DNA from: CAYLKS01 sp964384205 [NCBI: uncultured bacterium]
Lineage (GTDB): Bacteria > JAGOEH01
Length of the DNA: 64,000 bases
Direction of reading: 5' to 3'
Assembly (NCBI GenBank): GCA_964384205.1
Contig: CAYLKS010000007.1
Location: 7,547-71,546, forward strand
Shown: positions 37,218 through 45,991 of the stretch, piece by piece
How the letters are laid out: every line of letters begins with the position of its first letter
Position numbering within the stretch: the first letter of the stretch is position 1
Notes under the pieces: generated by a model
Told to the model about the DNA's origin: nothing
What the model saw: the letters and a program-made list of their open reading frames with translations, nothing else
Databases searched by the model: none
Made by a program: the position numbers and the translations under genes

Positions 37218-39237
37218 TTGATTTTAAAATAGGATTTAATGAACCTTCATTATATAACTCAATGAAAATATCAGCAATTATAGGATCAAAGTGGGAACCT
37301 TTGCATTTTTTTATTTCATTAATAGCTTCTTTAATTGGTAAAGCTTTTTTATATGGTCTGTGTGAAATCATAGCATCGAAGGCATCTGCTATAGCAATAA
37401 TTCTTCCTTCGATTGGGATATCTTCACCTTTTATTCCGAAAGGATATCCAGTACCATCATATTTTTCATGATGATAGAGTATATAAGGTCCAATATGTTT
37501 AAGGTCTTCGATATTTGTAACAATTTTATATCCTATTTCACAGTGTTTTTTTATTTCTTCAAATTCTTTAGGAGTCAGCTTCCCTGGTTTTCGCAATATT
37601 GCATCATCAATCCCAATTTTACCTATATCATGGAGTATTCCACCTATATAAGCATCTTTAATTTTTTGCTCATCCCAGTTTAGTTTTGTTGCAATGAGTT
37701 TAACGAATGCCCCTACTCTATCAGTATGTCCTTTTGTATATTTATCTCGTGCTTCAATAGTTGCAGCTAATGTGTTTATAGTGTTTAGAAACAGTTTGTT
37801 AAGATGCTCTACGAGTTGAGCATTTAAAATTGCTGTTATGCTTGATTCTGCTAATGTATTTAACATAAATAAATCTGTTTCATTGAAGATGCTATTGGGT
37901 TTATTAAAAACAAAAATATAGCCTTTTATATCTTTATTCCCTGTTAAAGGTACCCCTAAATAATTTTTTATAGGCCTTCCTTTTATATTATAAAAAATAT
38001 CATCAGGATAAATAATATTTTTTTTTATTGTAGAGGGTTTTTTTATTATTTTTTTTATTTCTTTAATATATTCGTTTTTATTTTTATCAAAATTGATTAC
38101 ATCAAGAAATATATCTTTATTTATTTTGAATTCTTTTCTTCTTTTTAGTTTAAAAAATATTAGAGAATATTCAACATCAAGTAAATGCTCTATATCATTG
38201 ACAATTTCTTCTAATATTTTTTTTAATTTAAGTCTCGAAAATATCTTACGAGTTATTTGCCTTATTTGATCAATTGCAACTGAATGTATTTGTAAATCAT
38301 GATATAATCTATTGAGATCATTGATTAATTTACTATATTCTATATTTTTTTTGTTCATTTCTTCAAGTTTATCATAATTTAGGAATATAGGAATAATAGT
38401 ATCAGCATAGATTTTTAAAAAATTTGATATTGAATGGATTTTTTCAGCTTCATAGGTAGTTAAATTAGTAATAAAGTATCCTAAAACATCATTTTTATTT
38501 ATTAAAGGGATAATATAAGAATATTTTTCATTTTGTTCTTTTTCTATAAATGGGGAGTTTTGTTTATTACTTAATAATTGAATTTCTTTGAGGCTATTGT
38601 TTAATACAGATATTATTTTATTTTTACTTATGTATTTCCCTATTTTTATATTTTTTGTTTTTATCAGGCCAAAGTATTTTTGATTATTAAAAAGATATAT
38701 GCCAATATTTTTGAGCCCATGAGAAATAGCTAATGTTTCTAATATTGAATATATAGCATCACTTAGGTCATTTATATATGAGGTAGTATGAACAATTTGC
38801 AAAATATTCTTCAAAATATAATCATAGTTAAAGTTTAGAAAAGGAATTGTTATATTATTTCTTCTATTGATCGGTTGATTAAAATTTATAGTAGATTCAA
38901 TTGATAAATTTCTTAAGAATATATGGGGTTCTATATCTATTTCATATATTTTTGTTATATTTATATTATTTGCTATATCTTTAAAATCATTGAATGATTC
39001 ATCTTTTGAATAAAAATATATGAAATTAGGTTCATACTTAATATTGTTTAAAAATGATTTTAAGTTTATAAGTTCGTTTTCTATATTTTTGTCTATAATT
39101 ATATAATTAAACACGTTATCTAATGGAATGTTATCGATGTTTTTGAAGAATTTTATATTAATGTTTGTTAAATTTTCAGAAGCAATTTTTAGAAAGATGT
39201 GGATATTTTTTATAATAGCAATATTAGTTTCAATCAT
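37207..39237 (-). CDS. HD-GYP cyclic-di-GMP phosphodiesterase with GAF domains
   Basis: 676 residues. The first 120 look like an alpha/beta receiver-like domain without the acidic pocket or a clear phospho-acceptor Asp. Two GAF-like regions follow (about 145-285 and 325-475), separated by a coiled coil near 285-320. The HD-GYP domain (about 480-670) is intact: HDIGKIGIDDAIL, the LKHIGPYILYHHEKYDGTGYP motif and IIAIADAFDAM. It should hydrolyse c-di-GMP (or related dinucleotides) in response to a small ligand and may affect motility or surface behaviour; the flagellin gene is 2 kb away. It is co-directional with tatC, one base apart. Confidence 0.9.
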   Translation of the reverse strand: MIETNIAIIKNIHIFLKIASENLTNINIKFFKNIDNIPLDNVFNYIIIDKNIENELINLKSFLNNIKYEPNFIYFYSKDESFNDFKDIANNINITKIYEIDIEPHIFLRNLSIESTINFNQPINRRNNITIPFLNFNYDYILKNILQIVHTTSYINDLSDAIYSILETLAISHGLKNIGIYLFNNQKYFGLIKTKNIKIGKYISKNKIISVLNNSLKEIQLLSNKQNSPFIEKEQNEKYSYIIPLINKNDVLGYFITNLTTYEAEKIHSISNFLKIYADTIIPIFLNYDKLEEMNKKNIEYSKLINDLNRLYHDLQIHSVAIDQIRQITRKIFSRLKLKKILEEIVNDIEHLLDVEYSLIFFKLKRRKEFKINKDIFLDVINFDKNKNEYIKEIKKIIKKPSTIKKNIIYPDDIFYNIKGRPIKNYLGVPLTGNKDIKGYIFVFNKPNSIFNETDLFMLNTLAESSITAILNAQLVEHLNKLFLNTINTLAATIEARDKYTKGHTDRVGAFVKLIATKLNWDEQKIKDAYIGGILHDIGKIGIDDAILRKPGKLTPKEFEEIKKHCEIGYKIVTNIEDLKHIGPYILYHHEKYDGTGYPFGIKGEDIPIEGRIIAIADAFDAMISHRPYKKALPIKEAINEIKKCKGSHFDPIIADIFIELYNEGSLNPILKSIEN

Positions 39238-39238
39238 T

Positions 39239-39970
39239 TTATTTATTGATTAATTTTGCTAAAAGAATTGAAATTTCATATAACAAAATAAGAGGTAATG
39301 CAAGGAAAACTTGACTTACAATGTCGGGAGGTGTTATTAAAGCAGATATTATAAAAATAATTATAATTGCATAAGGGCGAATTTTTTTTAAGAAATTGCT
39401 ATTGATTAGATTGAATTTTGCCAGAGTTCCTACAATAACAGGGAGTTCAAAAACTAATCCAAATACTATTATTAATTGCATTACAAAGGAGATATAATTA
39501 TTAATATCTAATTGAGGTTCAATTCCTTCAACAGTCATTTTTAGGAGAAAATTTAATCCCATTGGAAGAATCAAAAAATAGGCAAATAGAAAGCCAGCTA
39601 TAAAGCATATAATTGCTGAAAAAAAAAAGATATAAGCTATTTTTTTTTCAGTGGTATAAAGTCCTGGAGATATAAATTTCCATATTTGAATTATTATTAT
39701 AGGTAAAGAGAAGACAAAGCCCGCTACGAATGCTACGCTCATCCTGACAATAAACATTCCTGCGGGCTTTAAAAATATAATTTTAGGAGCTGGATTAATT
39801 TTTGATAATGGATATTTGAGAAAATCTATTATATAATCTGCCTGAGTAAATGAAATAATTGACAAAATAATCACAGATAATAATATTTTTATAATGCGCC
39901 ATCTGAGTTCTTCTAAATGATCTAAAAAAGACATTTCTTTTTGATTTTCATCATTCAACTTTTTGTCCAT
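39239..39970 (-). CDS. tatC: Sec-independent translocase subunit TatC
   Basis: 243 residues with six transmembrane segments. Motifs are SFLDHLEELRWRIIK at the N-terminus (the conserved Glu pair that binds the twin-arginine signal), FLKPAGMFIVRM, and FELPVIVGTLAKF with the conserved P in the middle. It forms the receptor core of the twin-arginine pathway in the inner membrane. Its start overlaps the end of rnfB by 20 bases. No tatA/tatB gene is in the window. Confidence 0.95.
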   Translation of the reverse strand: MDKKLNDENQKEMSFLDHLEELRWRIIKILLSVIILSIISFTQADYIIDFLKYPLSKINPAPKIIFLKPAGMFIVRMSVAFVAGFVFSLPIIIIQIWKFISPGLYTTEKKIAYIFFFSAIICFIAGFLFAYFLILPMGLNFLLKMTVEGIEPQLDINNYISFVMQLIIVFGLVFELPVIVGTLAKFNLINSNFLKKIRPYAIIIIFIISALITPPDIVSQVFLALPLILLYEISILLAKLINK

Positions 39971-40961
39971 AACCTAATGCGCCCATGATTTTTATAGCAC
40001 CTTCAGGACATGCTGGAACACATAAACCACATCCAATACATTTATTAGGATCAATTGTATGTTTTTCACCTTCATTGCCTGAAATTGCTTTAACAGGGCA
40101 TACAGATATACATTTTGTGCAGCCTGTGCATTTAGTATCAATAAAAAATTTACTTCTATTACGTATCTTATCGATATAAGATTTTGTTGGACATATATGT
40201 ACACATACGCCACAATTTGTGCATTTTTCAAAATCTATTACAGGGAGGTTCCCTTTCATTGAAATTGCACCAACAGGGCATTTTTTTACACATAGTGTAC
40301 AACTTATACAGCCTACTTTACAATAATCTTTTACTGTTTTTCCTTTATCTTGAGAAGAACATGCGAGGTATACTTTATTATCTTTTGGCATTAAATCTAA
40401 AACATTTTTAGGGCATGCTTCTACGCAGACACCACATCCTGTACATTTTTCATCATCTACAACAGGTAATCCTTCTTCTCCTATATGGATTGCATCAAAA
40501 GGACACACTTTTTCACATGTTCCTAATCCTAAACAACCGTATTCGCATACTTTGTTTCCACCAGCTACTAATACAGCCGCTTTACAATCATTAATACCAT
40601 TGTATATAGCTTTATCTTTTGCTAACGCATGAGTTCCTTTACATTTTAAATAAGCAACTTTTGCAACAGTTTCTCCAGCCTTTTTCCCTAAAATCTGCGC
40701 AATTTTATCAGCTACCTCTTTGCCACCTGGAATACATAATGTTATATTTTCATCATATTCAACAACAGCTTCAGCATATGCGTTACAACCGGCATATCCA
40801 CAAGCACCGCAGTTTGCATTTGGAAGGACTTCTGCCACTTCTTCTATTTTAGGATTTTTTTCTACACTAAATACTTTTGCAGCATAGGCAAGTCCGCCAC
40901 CAAAAATGAAACCTAAAGCTCCAGCAGTTATTACTGATACTATTATAAACATTATATCCAT
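39951..40961 (-). CDS. rnfB: Rnf complex electron-transport subunit RnfB
   Basis: 336 residues. An N-terminal membrane helix is followed by the RnfB [4Fe-4S] domain with NANCGACGYAGCNAYAEAV, then several ferredoxin-like CxxCxxCxxxCP clusters (at about 145-165, 170-190, 212-230, 240-260, 275-295 and 305-325), more than in the short proteobacterial proteins and like the extended form in anaerobes. It is expected to take electrons from reduced ferredoxin at the cytoplasmic face. Last of the rnfCDGEAB set and overlapping tatC. Confidence 0.95.
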   Translation of the reverse strand: MDIMFIIVSVITAGALGFIFGGGLAYAAKVFSVEKNPKIEEVAEVLPNANCGACGYAGCNAYAEAVVEYDENITLCIPGGKEVADKIAQILGKKAGETVAKVAYLKCKGTHALAKDKAIYNGINDCKAAVLVAGGNKVCEYGCLGLGTCEKVCPFDAIHIGEEGLPVVDDEKCTGCGVCVEACPKNVLDLMPKDNKVYLACSSQDKGKTVKDYCKVGCISCTLCVKKCPVGAISMKGNLPVIDFEKCTNCGVCVHICPTKSYIDKIRNRSKFFIDTKCTGCTKCISVCPVKAISGNEGEKHTIDPNKCIGCGLCVPACPEGAIKIMGALGYGQKVE

Positions 40962-40974
40962 AGTAATCTCCTTA

Positions 40975-41598
40975 TTAGAATTTTAATCCAGCAAAACCAA
41001 GAAATGCAATTGACATTAATCCTGCTAGAATAAAAGCTATTGCCGGACCTTCGAATGGTTTTGGAAGATCCATCAAATCTAATTTTTCTCTTAAACCTGC
41101 CATGAGAATTAGTACCAGTGTAAAACCTATACCAACTGCAAAACCATGTATAGTACTTTCTATAAAATTATAATTTTCTTCAATATTTAATACAGAAATA
41201 CCTAATACAGCACAATTGGTAGTTATCAAAGGCAAGTATATCCCCAATGCTTTATACAAAGGAGGGCTAATTTTTTGAACAACCATCTCTACTAATTGAA
41301 CTAATGAGGCGATAACAAGGATAAATGTGATTGTTCTTAAATACGTTAGATCATACATCTTTCCTGTTATCCAGTACCAGAAATTGTTGGTTGAGGGGTA
41401 TAGAAATAATACGTAAATTAAGTATGTTACAGAAGATGCTATAGTTAATACAAATATTACAGCAAACCCCATACCAATTGCACTGCCGAGTTTTTTAGAA
41501 ACTCCTATATAAGGACATATTCCTAAAAATCTTGATAAAATTATATTATTTATAAAAATAGCACTAATAACAATTACTAATAATTTTTCAGCTCCCAT
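40975..41598 (-). CDS. rnfA: Rnf complex membrane subunit RnfA
   Basis: 207 residues, six transmembrane helices. NNIILSRFLGICPYIGVSKKLGSAIGMG at the N-terminus and the second inverted half LPLITTNCAVLG with a conserved Cys are hallmarks of RnfA/NqrE. The paired cysteines of RnfA and RnfE hold an intramembrane iron-sulfur site. Homologous to the adjacent rnfE with inverted topology. Confidence 0.95.
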   Translation of the reverse strand: MGAEKLLVIVISAIFINNIILSRFLGICPYIGVSKKLGSAIGMGFAVIFVLTIASSVTYLIYVLFLYPSTNNFWYWITGKMYDLTYLRTITFILVIASLVQLVEMVVQKISPPLYKALGIYLPLITTNCAVLGISVLNIEENYNFIESTIHGFAVGIGFTLVLILMAGLREKLDLMDLPKPFEGPAIAFILAGLMSIAFLGFAGLKF

Positions 41599-42204
41599 CT
41601 ATTTCTCCTTATTTTGTTTTTTTATATCCATGAAATTAAAGAAGCCTAATAATAATCCGAGTGTTAAAAATGCTCCAGGAGGTAATATCATTAAAAGAAC
41701 AGGCTTATATGATTCTCCTAATATGTTGATTCCCAATACTGTTCCATTTCCGAGTAATTCTCTAAAAAATGCAAGGAGCATCAAAGCAAGAGTAAAACCA
41801 AGTCCCATTCCTAATGCATCTGCAATTGACGGGAATAATTTATTTTTGCTGGCAAATGCCTCTGCTCTCCCTAAAATAATGCAGTTAACAACAATAAGAG
41901 GCACAAAAATACCCAAGCTTTTATGCAAAGATGGTAAATATGCTGCCATAACTAAATCAACAACTGTAACAGCGGATGCAATAACTACAATATATGATGG
42001 AATTCTTATTTTATCCGGTATTAGTCCTTTTATTAAGGATATAATACTATTTGATACCAGAAGCACAAAACTTGCTGCAAGTCCCATTCCTATGGCATTT
42101 TCAACACTTGATGTAACAGCAAGAGTAGGGCATAACCCTAACATTATTCTAAATATAGGGTTTTCTTTATATATTCCTTTTAAAAATTCTTTTTTAAGTT
42201 CCAT
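41599..42204 (-). CDS. rnfE: Rnf complex membrane subunit RnfE
   Basis: 201 residues, six helices. GLCPTLAVTSSVENAIGMGLA and VPLIVVNCIILGRAEAFASKN are diagnostic of RnfE/NqrD. It pairs with RnfA in the membrane core. It is directly adjacent to rnfA and overlaps rnfG by one base. Confidence 0.95.
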   Translation of the reverse strand: MELKKEFLKGIYKENPIFRIMLGLCPTLAVTSSVENAIGMGLAASFVLLVSNSIISLIKGLIPDKIRIPSYIVVIASAVTVVDLVMAAYLPSLHKSLGIFVPLIVVNCIILGRAEAFASKNKLFPSIADALGMGLGFTLALMLLAFFRELLGNGTVLGINILGESYKPVLLMILPPGAFLTLGLLLGFFNFMDIKKQNKEK

Positions 42205-42797
42205 TATTCACTCCCTATATTTTGTGTTTTATTTTTTAGTTCAACAAGAGTTTTCTTTATTGCTTTTGTAACCGCACGTGATGAGATTGTAGCACCTGTT
42301 AGAGCTTGAATAGTGTTCTCTTTATCAGGATTATCCTTGTCTAAGAATATATTATTTTCTTTTTTACCGATGAATTGGTGTATCCATATCTGTTTTTTTC
42401 CATTGTATTTCCCCATTGCTTCAATTTTAGAGCCGAGTCCTGGGGTTTCTTGTTGAAATATAACTTTTGTCCCTGTTATTGTAAAAGTTGTATCTACACC
42501 AATCAAAGCTTGTATAACAGAAGAATAGCCTTTTCCATATGCAATTGTTGCGTATCCAGCAATATTTGTTTTTTGATCATCTGAATACCCAATATAGAAA
42601 GTAAAACCGTCTGTTTCTTTCTTTTCTATTTGCACTACATCTTGGGGCATAACTTCTTTTACAGCATTATTTATTTCATCTAACCTATGTTGTTGAATTA
42701 ATGGTTGCGTTTTTAAATTAAGAAAAGCAAGAATAGCAACAGAAAAACCTGTAATAATTGTTAGAACTACAGAGAATTTTATTATATTATTTTTCAT
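42204..42797 (-). CDS. rnfG: Rnf complex FMN-binding subunit RnfG
   Basis: 197 residues. One N-terminal helix anchors a periplasmic FMN-binding domain. The covalent flavin site is LTGATISSRAVTKAI, where the Thr of the (S/T)GAT motif carries FMN; ETPGLGSKI is the other conserved segment. It passes electrons across the membrane-bound complex. Overlaps rnfD by 11 bases. Confidence 0.93.
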   Translation of the reverse strand: MKNNIIKFSVVLTIITGFSVAILAFLNLKTQPLIQQHRLDEINNAVKEVMPQDVVQIEKKETDGFTFYIGYSDDQKTNIAGYATIAYGKGYSSVIQALIGVDTTFTITGTKVIFQQETPGLGSKIEAMGKYNGKKQIWIHQFIGKKENNIFLDKDNPDKENTIQALTGATISSRAVTKAIKKTLVELKNKTQNIGSE

Positions 42798-43824
42798 TTT
42801 TTACCTCACCGAATTTAGTGGGTTTAACATATCTATCAATTAGAGGAACAACTAAATTCATTAATAAAATACTGTATGAAACACCTTCTGGATAACCACC
42901 AGCAAGCCTGATTGTGATTGCTATTACTCCGGCGCCAGCAGCAAATATAATACGTCCTTTTTTTGTTATAGGAGATGTAACCATATCTGTTAGCATATAA
43001 AATGCACCTAAAAATAATCCACCTGAGAAAATATGGAATAGAAAATTTCCTGAAAATAGGCCCTGATAACCACCAAACATCCAACCTAAAAAACCTACAG
43101 TTAATATATAAGTGAAAGGTACTCTCCAATCAATATATTTTTTATAGATTAAAAATAGTCCTCCTAAGAGTATTAATAAAGCAGAGGTTTCACCAATACA
43201 TCCTCCAATATTACCAATAAATAATTTTTGCCAATTAGCATATAATCCATTAATTGCTTTAGTAGCGGCAATATTAATTTCAGTTGTATCTGCTTTAATA
43301 GCCGCTAAATTTATTTTATAGATATTTAATGGAGTTGCTCCTGTGAATCCTTGCAATGTTAGTCCGCTTAAAGTTCCACCATGAGGAGCAAGCCATTTTG
43401 ATGTCATTTCAACAGGCCATGAAGCCATTAAAAAAGCTCTACCGACTAAGGCGGGGTTTAAAGGATTGTTTCCTAAACCACCAAATATTTGTTTTCCAAT
43501 AGCAATAGCAACAAAAGAGCCAATTATCGGAATCCAAAATGGAACATCCGGTGGTAAATTGAACGCAAGCAATATACCAGTTACTACCGCGCTGCCATCA
43601 GAAATAGTAGATGGCTTATGGAGTAATTTTGTAATAATATGTTCTGTAATTATAGCACTTATTATAGCAAGAAAAGTGATCCAGAATGCTGGAAATCCAT
43701 AAAGATATATAGAAAATGCCCATATAGGGACTAATGTTGCATTAACAGTCCACATAATTTTAGGTATACTTTCATTATCTCGCCATTGAGGAGAAGATGA
43801 TATAATTAATTTGTTATCAACCAT
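42787..43824 (-). CDS. rnfD: Rnf complex membrane subunit RnfD
   Basis: 345 residues, about nine helices. GFTGATPLNIYK contains the covalent FMN threonine. GGLGNNPLNPALVGRAFLMASWP and the SPITKKGR loop are family signatures. It belongs to the ion-translocating core; the complex couples ferredoxin:NAD+ oxidoreduction to export of Na+ or H+. Overlaps rnfC by eight bases. Confidence 0.95.
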   Translation of the reverse strand: MVDNKLIISSSPQWRDNESIPKIMWTVNATLVPIWAFSIYLYGFPAFWITFLAIISAIITEHIITKLLHKPSTISDGSAVVTGILLAFNLPPDVPFWIPIIGSFVAIAIGKQIFGGLGNNPLNPALVGRAFLMASWPVEMTSKWLAPHGGTLSGLTLQGFTGATPLNIYKINLAAIKADTTEINIAATKAINGLYANWQKLFIGNIGGCIGETSALLILLGGLFLIYKKYIDWRVPFTYILTVGFLGWMFGGYQGLFSGNFLFHIFSGGLFLGAFYMLTDMVTSPITKKGRIIFAAGAGVIAITIRLAGGYPEGVSYSILLMNLVVPLIDRYVKPTKFGEVKNEK

Positions 43825-45166
43825 TAGAAGCTCCTTTTGTTTGTTGAGCTTTACGTCTGTTGGCTATTATTGTGGATTTAGCCAGTCTGATATAATGAAC
43901 TAAATTAATTTTTGCAGGGCAAACATAAGCACAAGAACCACATTCTATACAATCCATAGCACCATATTTTTCCGTTTCTTCTGTAAAATCTTTTTTTATA
44001 TTTTTCATAATCATTGTTGGGACAAGGTTCATTGGGCAGACATCTACACATCGTCCACATGAGATACAATTATGTTCTTCATAAATAGCAGTTTGTTCTT
44101 TAGTTAATGCTAAAATCCCGGAAGTTCCTTTTATTACAGGAACATTAAGATCAAATATAGCAATTCCCATCATAGGGCCGCCATTTATTACTTTAATAGT
44201 ATCATCCTTTAATCCACCACAGTATTCTATCACTTCAGCTATTGGAGTTCCTATTCTTACTAATAAATTTTTTGGATTTTTTATACCTTCACCAGATACA
44301 GTTAGAACTCTCTCGTATAGGTTTTTGTTTTTATAGATAGCTTCATATATTGCATAAGCAGTTCCTACATTTTGTACAACAACACCCACATCTAAAGGTA
44401 GTCCGCCAGAAGGCACTTCTTTTTTTAATATTGCATATATGAGCTGTTTTTCTGCACCTTGTGGATATTTTACTTCCAGTCCAATAACTTTTATTGGAAG
44501 ATTTGCAGTTGCTTCTGTTAATTTATGTATTGCATCAGGTTTGTTTTTTTCAATCCCAATATAAACATTATCCACTTCTAAAGCGGTTTTTAATAACATT
44601 ACTCCTTTTAGAAAATCTTCTGTTTTTTCTATCATTATTCTATAATCACATGTTAGATAAGGCTCACATTCAGCCCCATTTATAATAAGAGTATCAATAC
44701 TTTTGCCTGGAGGTGGGGATAATTTTACATGTGTTGGGAAGGTTGCACCGCCTAATCCTACAATTCCGGCTTCTTTAATTTTTTCGATGATGTATTTTTT
44801 GTCAAGATTTTCAATATGTTGTTCATCAAAATCAGTTTCAGATTCATCATTTCTTTCAATTATAATAGTCTGGGATTTTCTACCAATGGGCGTATTTAAA
44901 TTTTCGATTTTTTTTACTATTCCGTTGATAGATGAATGAATATTTGCAGAGACAACACCACTTGCTTGTGCAATTAGTTGTCCTTTTTTTACTTCGTCTC
45001 CTGGTTTAACTAAAATTGTTGCAGGAGCACCAATATGTTGTTGTACTGGAATATAAGCGATTTTTGGGGGTGGCATTATCTCAATTGCTTGACCGGAAGA
45101 TAAATTCTTTCGATCATCTGGATGGACTCCCCCCTTGAAAGTATATTTTTTAAAAAGAGCCATCAA
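43817..45166 (-). CDS. rnfC: Rnf complex NADH-binding subunit RnfC
   Basis: 449 residues. The N-terminal part has a biotinyl-like barrel (FKGGVHPDDRK, VKPGDEVKKGQLIAQA). The middle is the NADH/FMN-binding domain (GLGGATFPTHVKL, NGAECEPYLTCDYRIM). The C-terminal end has two [4Fe-4S] motifs, CISCGRCVDVCPMNL and CIECGSCAYVCPAKI. It begins the rnfCDGEAB operon. AGGAGGG precedes the start, where two ATG codons stand in tandem. Confidence 0.96.
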   Translation of the reverse strand: MMALFKKYTFKGGVHPDDRKNLSSGQAIEIMPPPKIAYIPVQQHIGAPATILVKPGDEVKKGQLIAQASGVVSANIHSSINGIVKKIENLNTPIGRKSQTIIIERNDESETDFDEQHIENLDKKYIIEKIKEAGIVGLGGATFPTHVKLSPPPGKSIDTLIINGAECEPYLTCDYRIMIEKTEDFLKGVMLLKTALEVDNVYIGIEKNKPDAIHKLTEATANLPIKVIGLEVKYPQGAEKQLIYAILKKEVPSGGLPLDVGVVVQNVGTAYAIYEAIYKNKNLYERVLTVSGEGIKNPKNLLVRIGTPIAEVIEYCGGLKDDTIKVINGGPMMGIAIFDLNVPVIKGTSGILALTKEQTAIYEEHNCISCGRCVDVCPMNLVPTMIMKNIKKDFTEETEKYGAMDCIECGSCAYVCPAKINLVHYIRLAKSTIIANRRKAQQTKGASNG

Positions 45167-45191
45167 ACCCTCCTGTTTTTTTTGTTATTTT

Positions 45192-45220
45192 ATAATAATA
45201 AAATTTGTCTATCAAGTCAA
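45192..45220 (-). promoter_or_regulatory. Probable promoter of the rnf operon
   Basis: On the minus strand TTGACT (45220-45215), a 17-base spacer and TATTAT (45197-45192) lie about 25 bases before the rnfC start. An overlapping alternative, TTGATA-N17-TAAAAT, is possible, so the exact boxes are uncertain. Confidence 0.5.
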
Positions 45221-45325
45221 TAAATTAAATATAGTTTTAAATTTTTATCAAAAGGATTTATTAAATAAATATAGAGTTTATTTTTTTAATTCAATTTTAC
45301 ACTTATTATTGCCGATAATTTTTAT

Positions 45326-45991
45326 ATGACTAAAACAAATGTCTATAAAAAATGGGATTCCTTATGGGGAAGCCTTTATCAAAAACCTATTAAAGAAGAT
45401 TTGCAGGATTTTATTCTTCAATTAGCTCAAGCAGGTCTATTGGGAAAAGTCATAATGGATCTCGGTTGCGGATATAATCCAGTTACTAAAAAATTACCTG
45501 ACAAAAAATTTAAAAAAATTTATATAGATGTTAGCTATGGTATAAATTATAATACAAAAAATGAATATAATTTATTTGTGAAATTTGATTTACATAATAT
45601 TTTATATGAAAATAGGAGAGATTTCAAAAAATATATGAAAAAATTATATTCTTTCCTCGGAAATAGGTATAATGATAATAAGTTGATAAAAGTTGATACA
45701 ATTATTTATTCTGATGTTTTAAACTATATTGATTATAGAAAAGTATTGAAAAATTATTATATATTTTTAAATAAAGGAGGCAGAAAAATTATTTTTAATA
45801 AAATTAATAAAGGAATTTATGAACTTTTTTCTGATAAAAGACCTTTGAGTAATTGGGAAATTCTTACTTTTTTACAAAAAGATTTGAGAATGACAATAGA
45901 ATATGTTAGGCCTCATCCAATAATAATAGGTGATAATTATGAAATAGAGAATGCTAATTTTATATTTATTGCAAAAAAAATATATGATTAA
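45326..45991 (+). CDS. Putative class I SAM-dependent methyltransferase
   Basis: 221 residues. VIMDLGCGYNP near residue 45 matches motif I of Rossmann methyltransferases, and KKIYIDVSYGINYN follows where the SAM-ribose acidic residue is expected. A later hydrophobic strand ending IIYSDVLNYIDY fits motif IV and its surroundings. The substrate is unknown. No ribosome site is present; GCCGATAATTTTTAT stands directly before the ATG. It overlaps the convergent glycosyltransferase gene by four bases. Fold assignment likely, function open. Confidence 0.62.
   Translation: MTKTNVYKKWDSLWGSLYQKPIKEDLQDFILQLAQAGLLGKVIMDLGCGYNPVTKKLPDKKFKKIYIDVSYGINYNTKNEYNLFVKFDLHNILYENRRDFKKYMKKLYSFLGNRYNDNKLIKVDTIIYSDVLNYIDYRKVLKNYYIFLNKGGRKIIFNKINKGIYELFSDKRPLSNWEILTFLQKDLRMTIEYVRPHPIIIGDNYEIENANFIFIAKKIYD

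Noticed and set aside
40619-40852. Plus-strand frames opposite rnfB
   Set aside because: Shadows of the Cys-rich rnfB gene; rnfB motifs are unmistakable.
41630-42271. Long plus-strand open frame (213 codons) opposite rnfE/rnfG
   Set aside because: It is the reverse complement of rnfE and part of rnfG, with low-complexity composition and no ribosome site; the rnf genes are clearly real.
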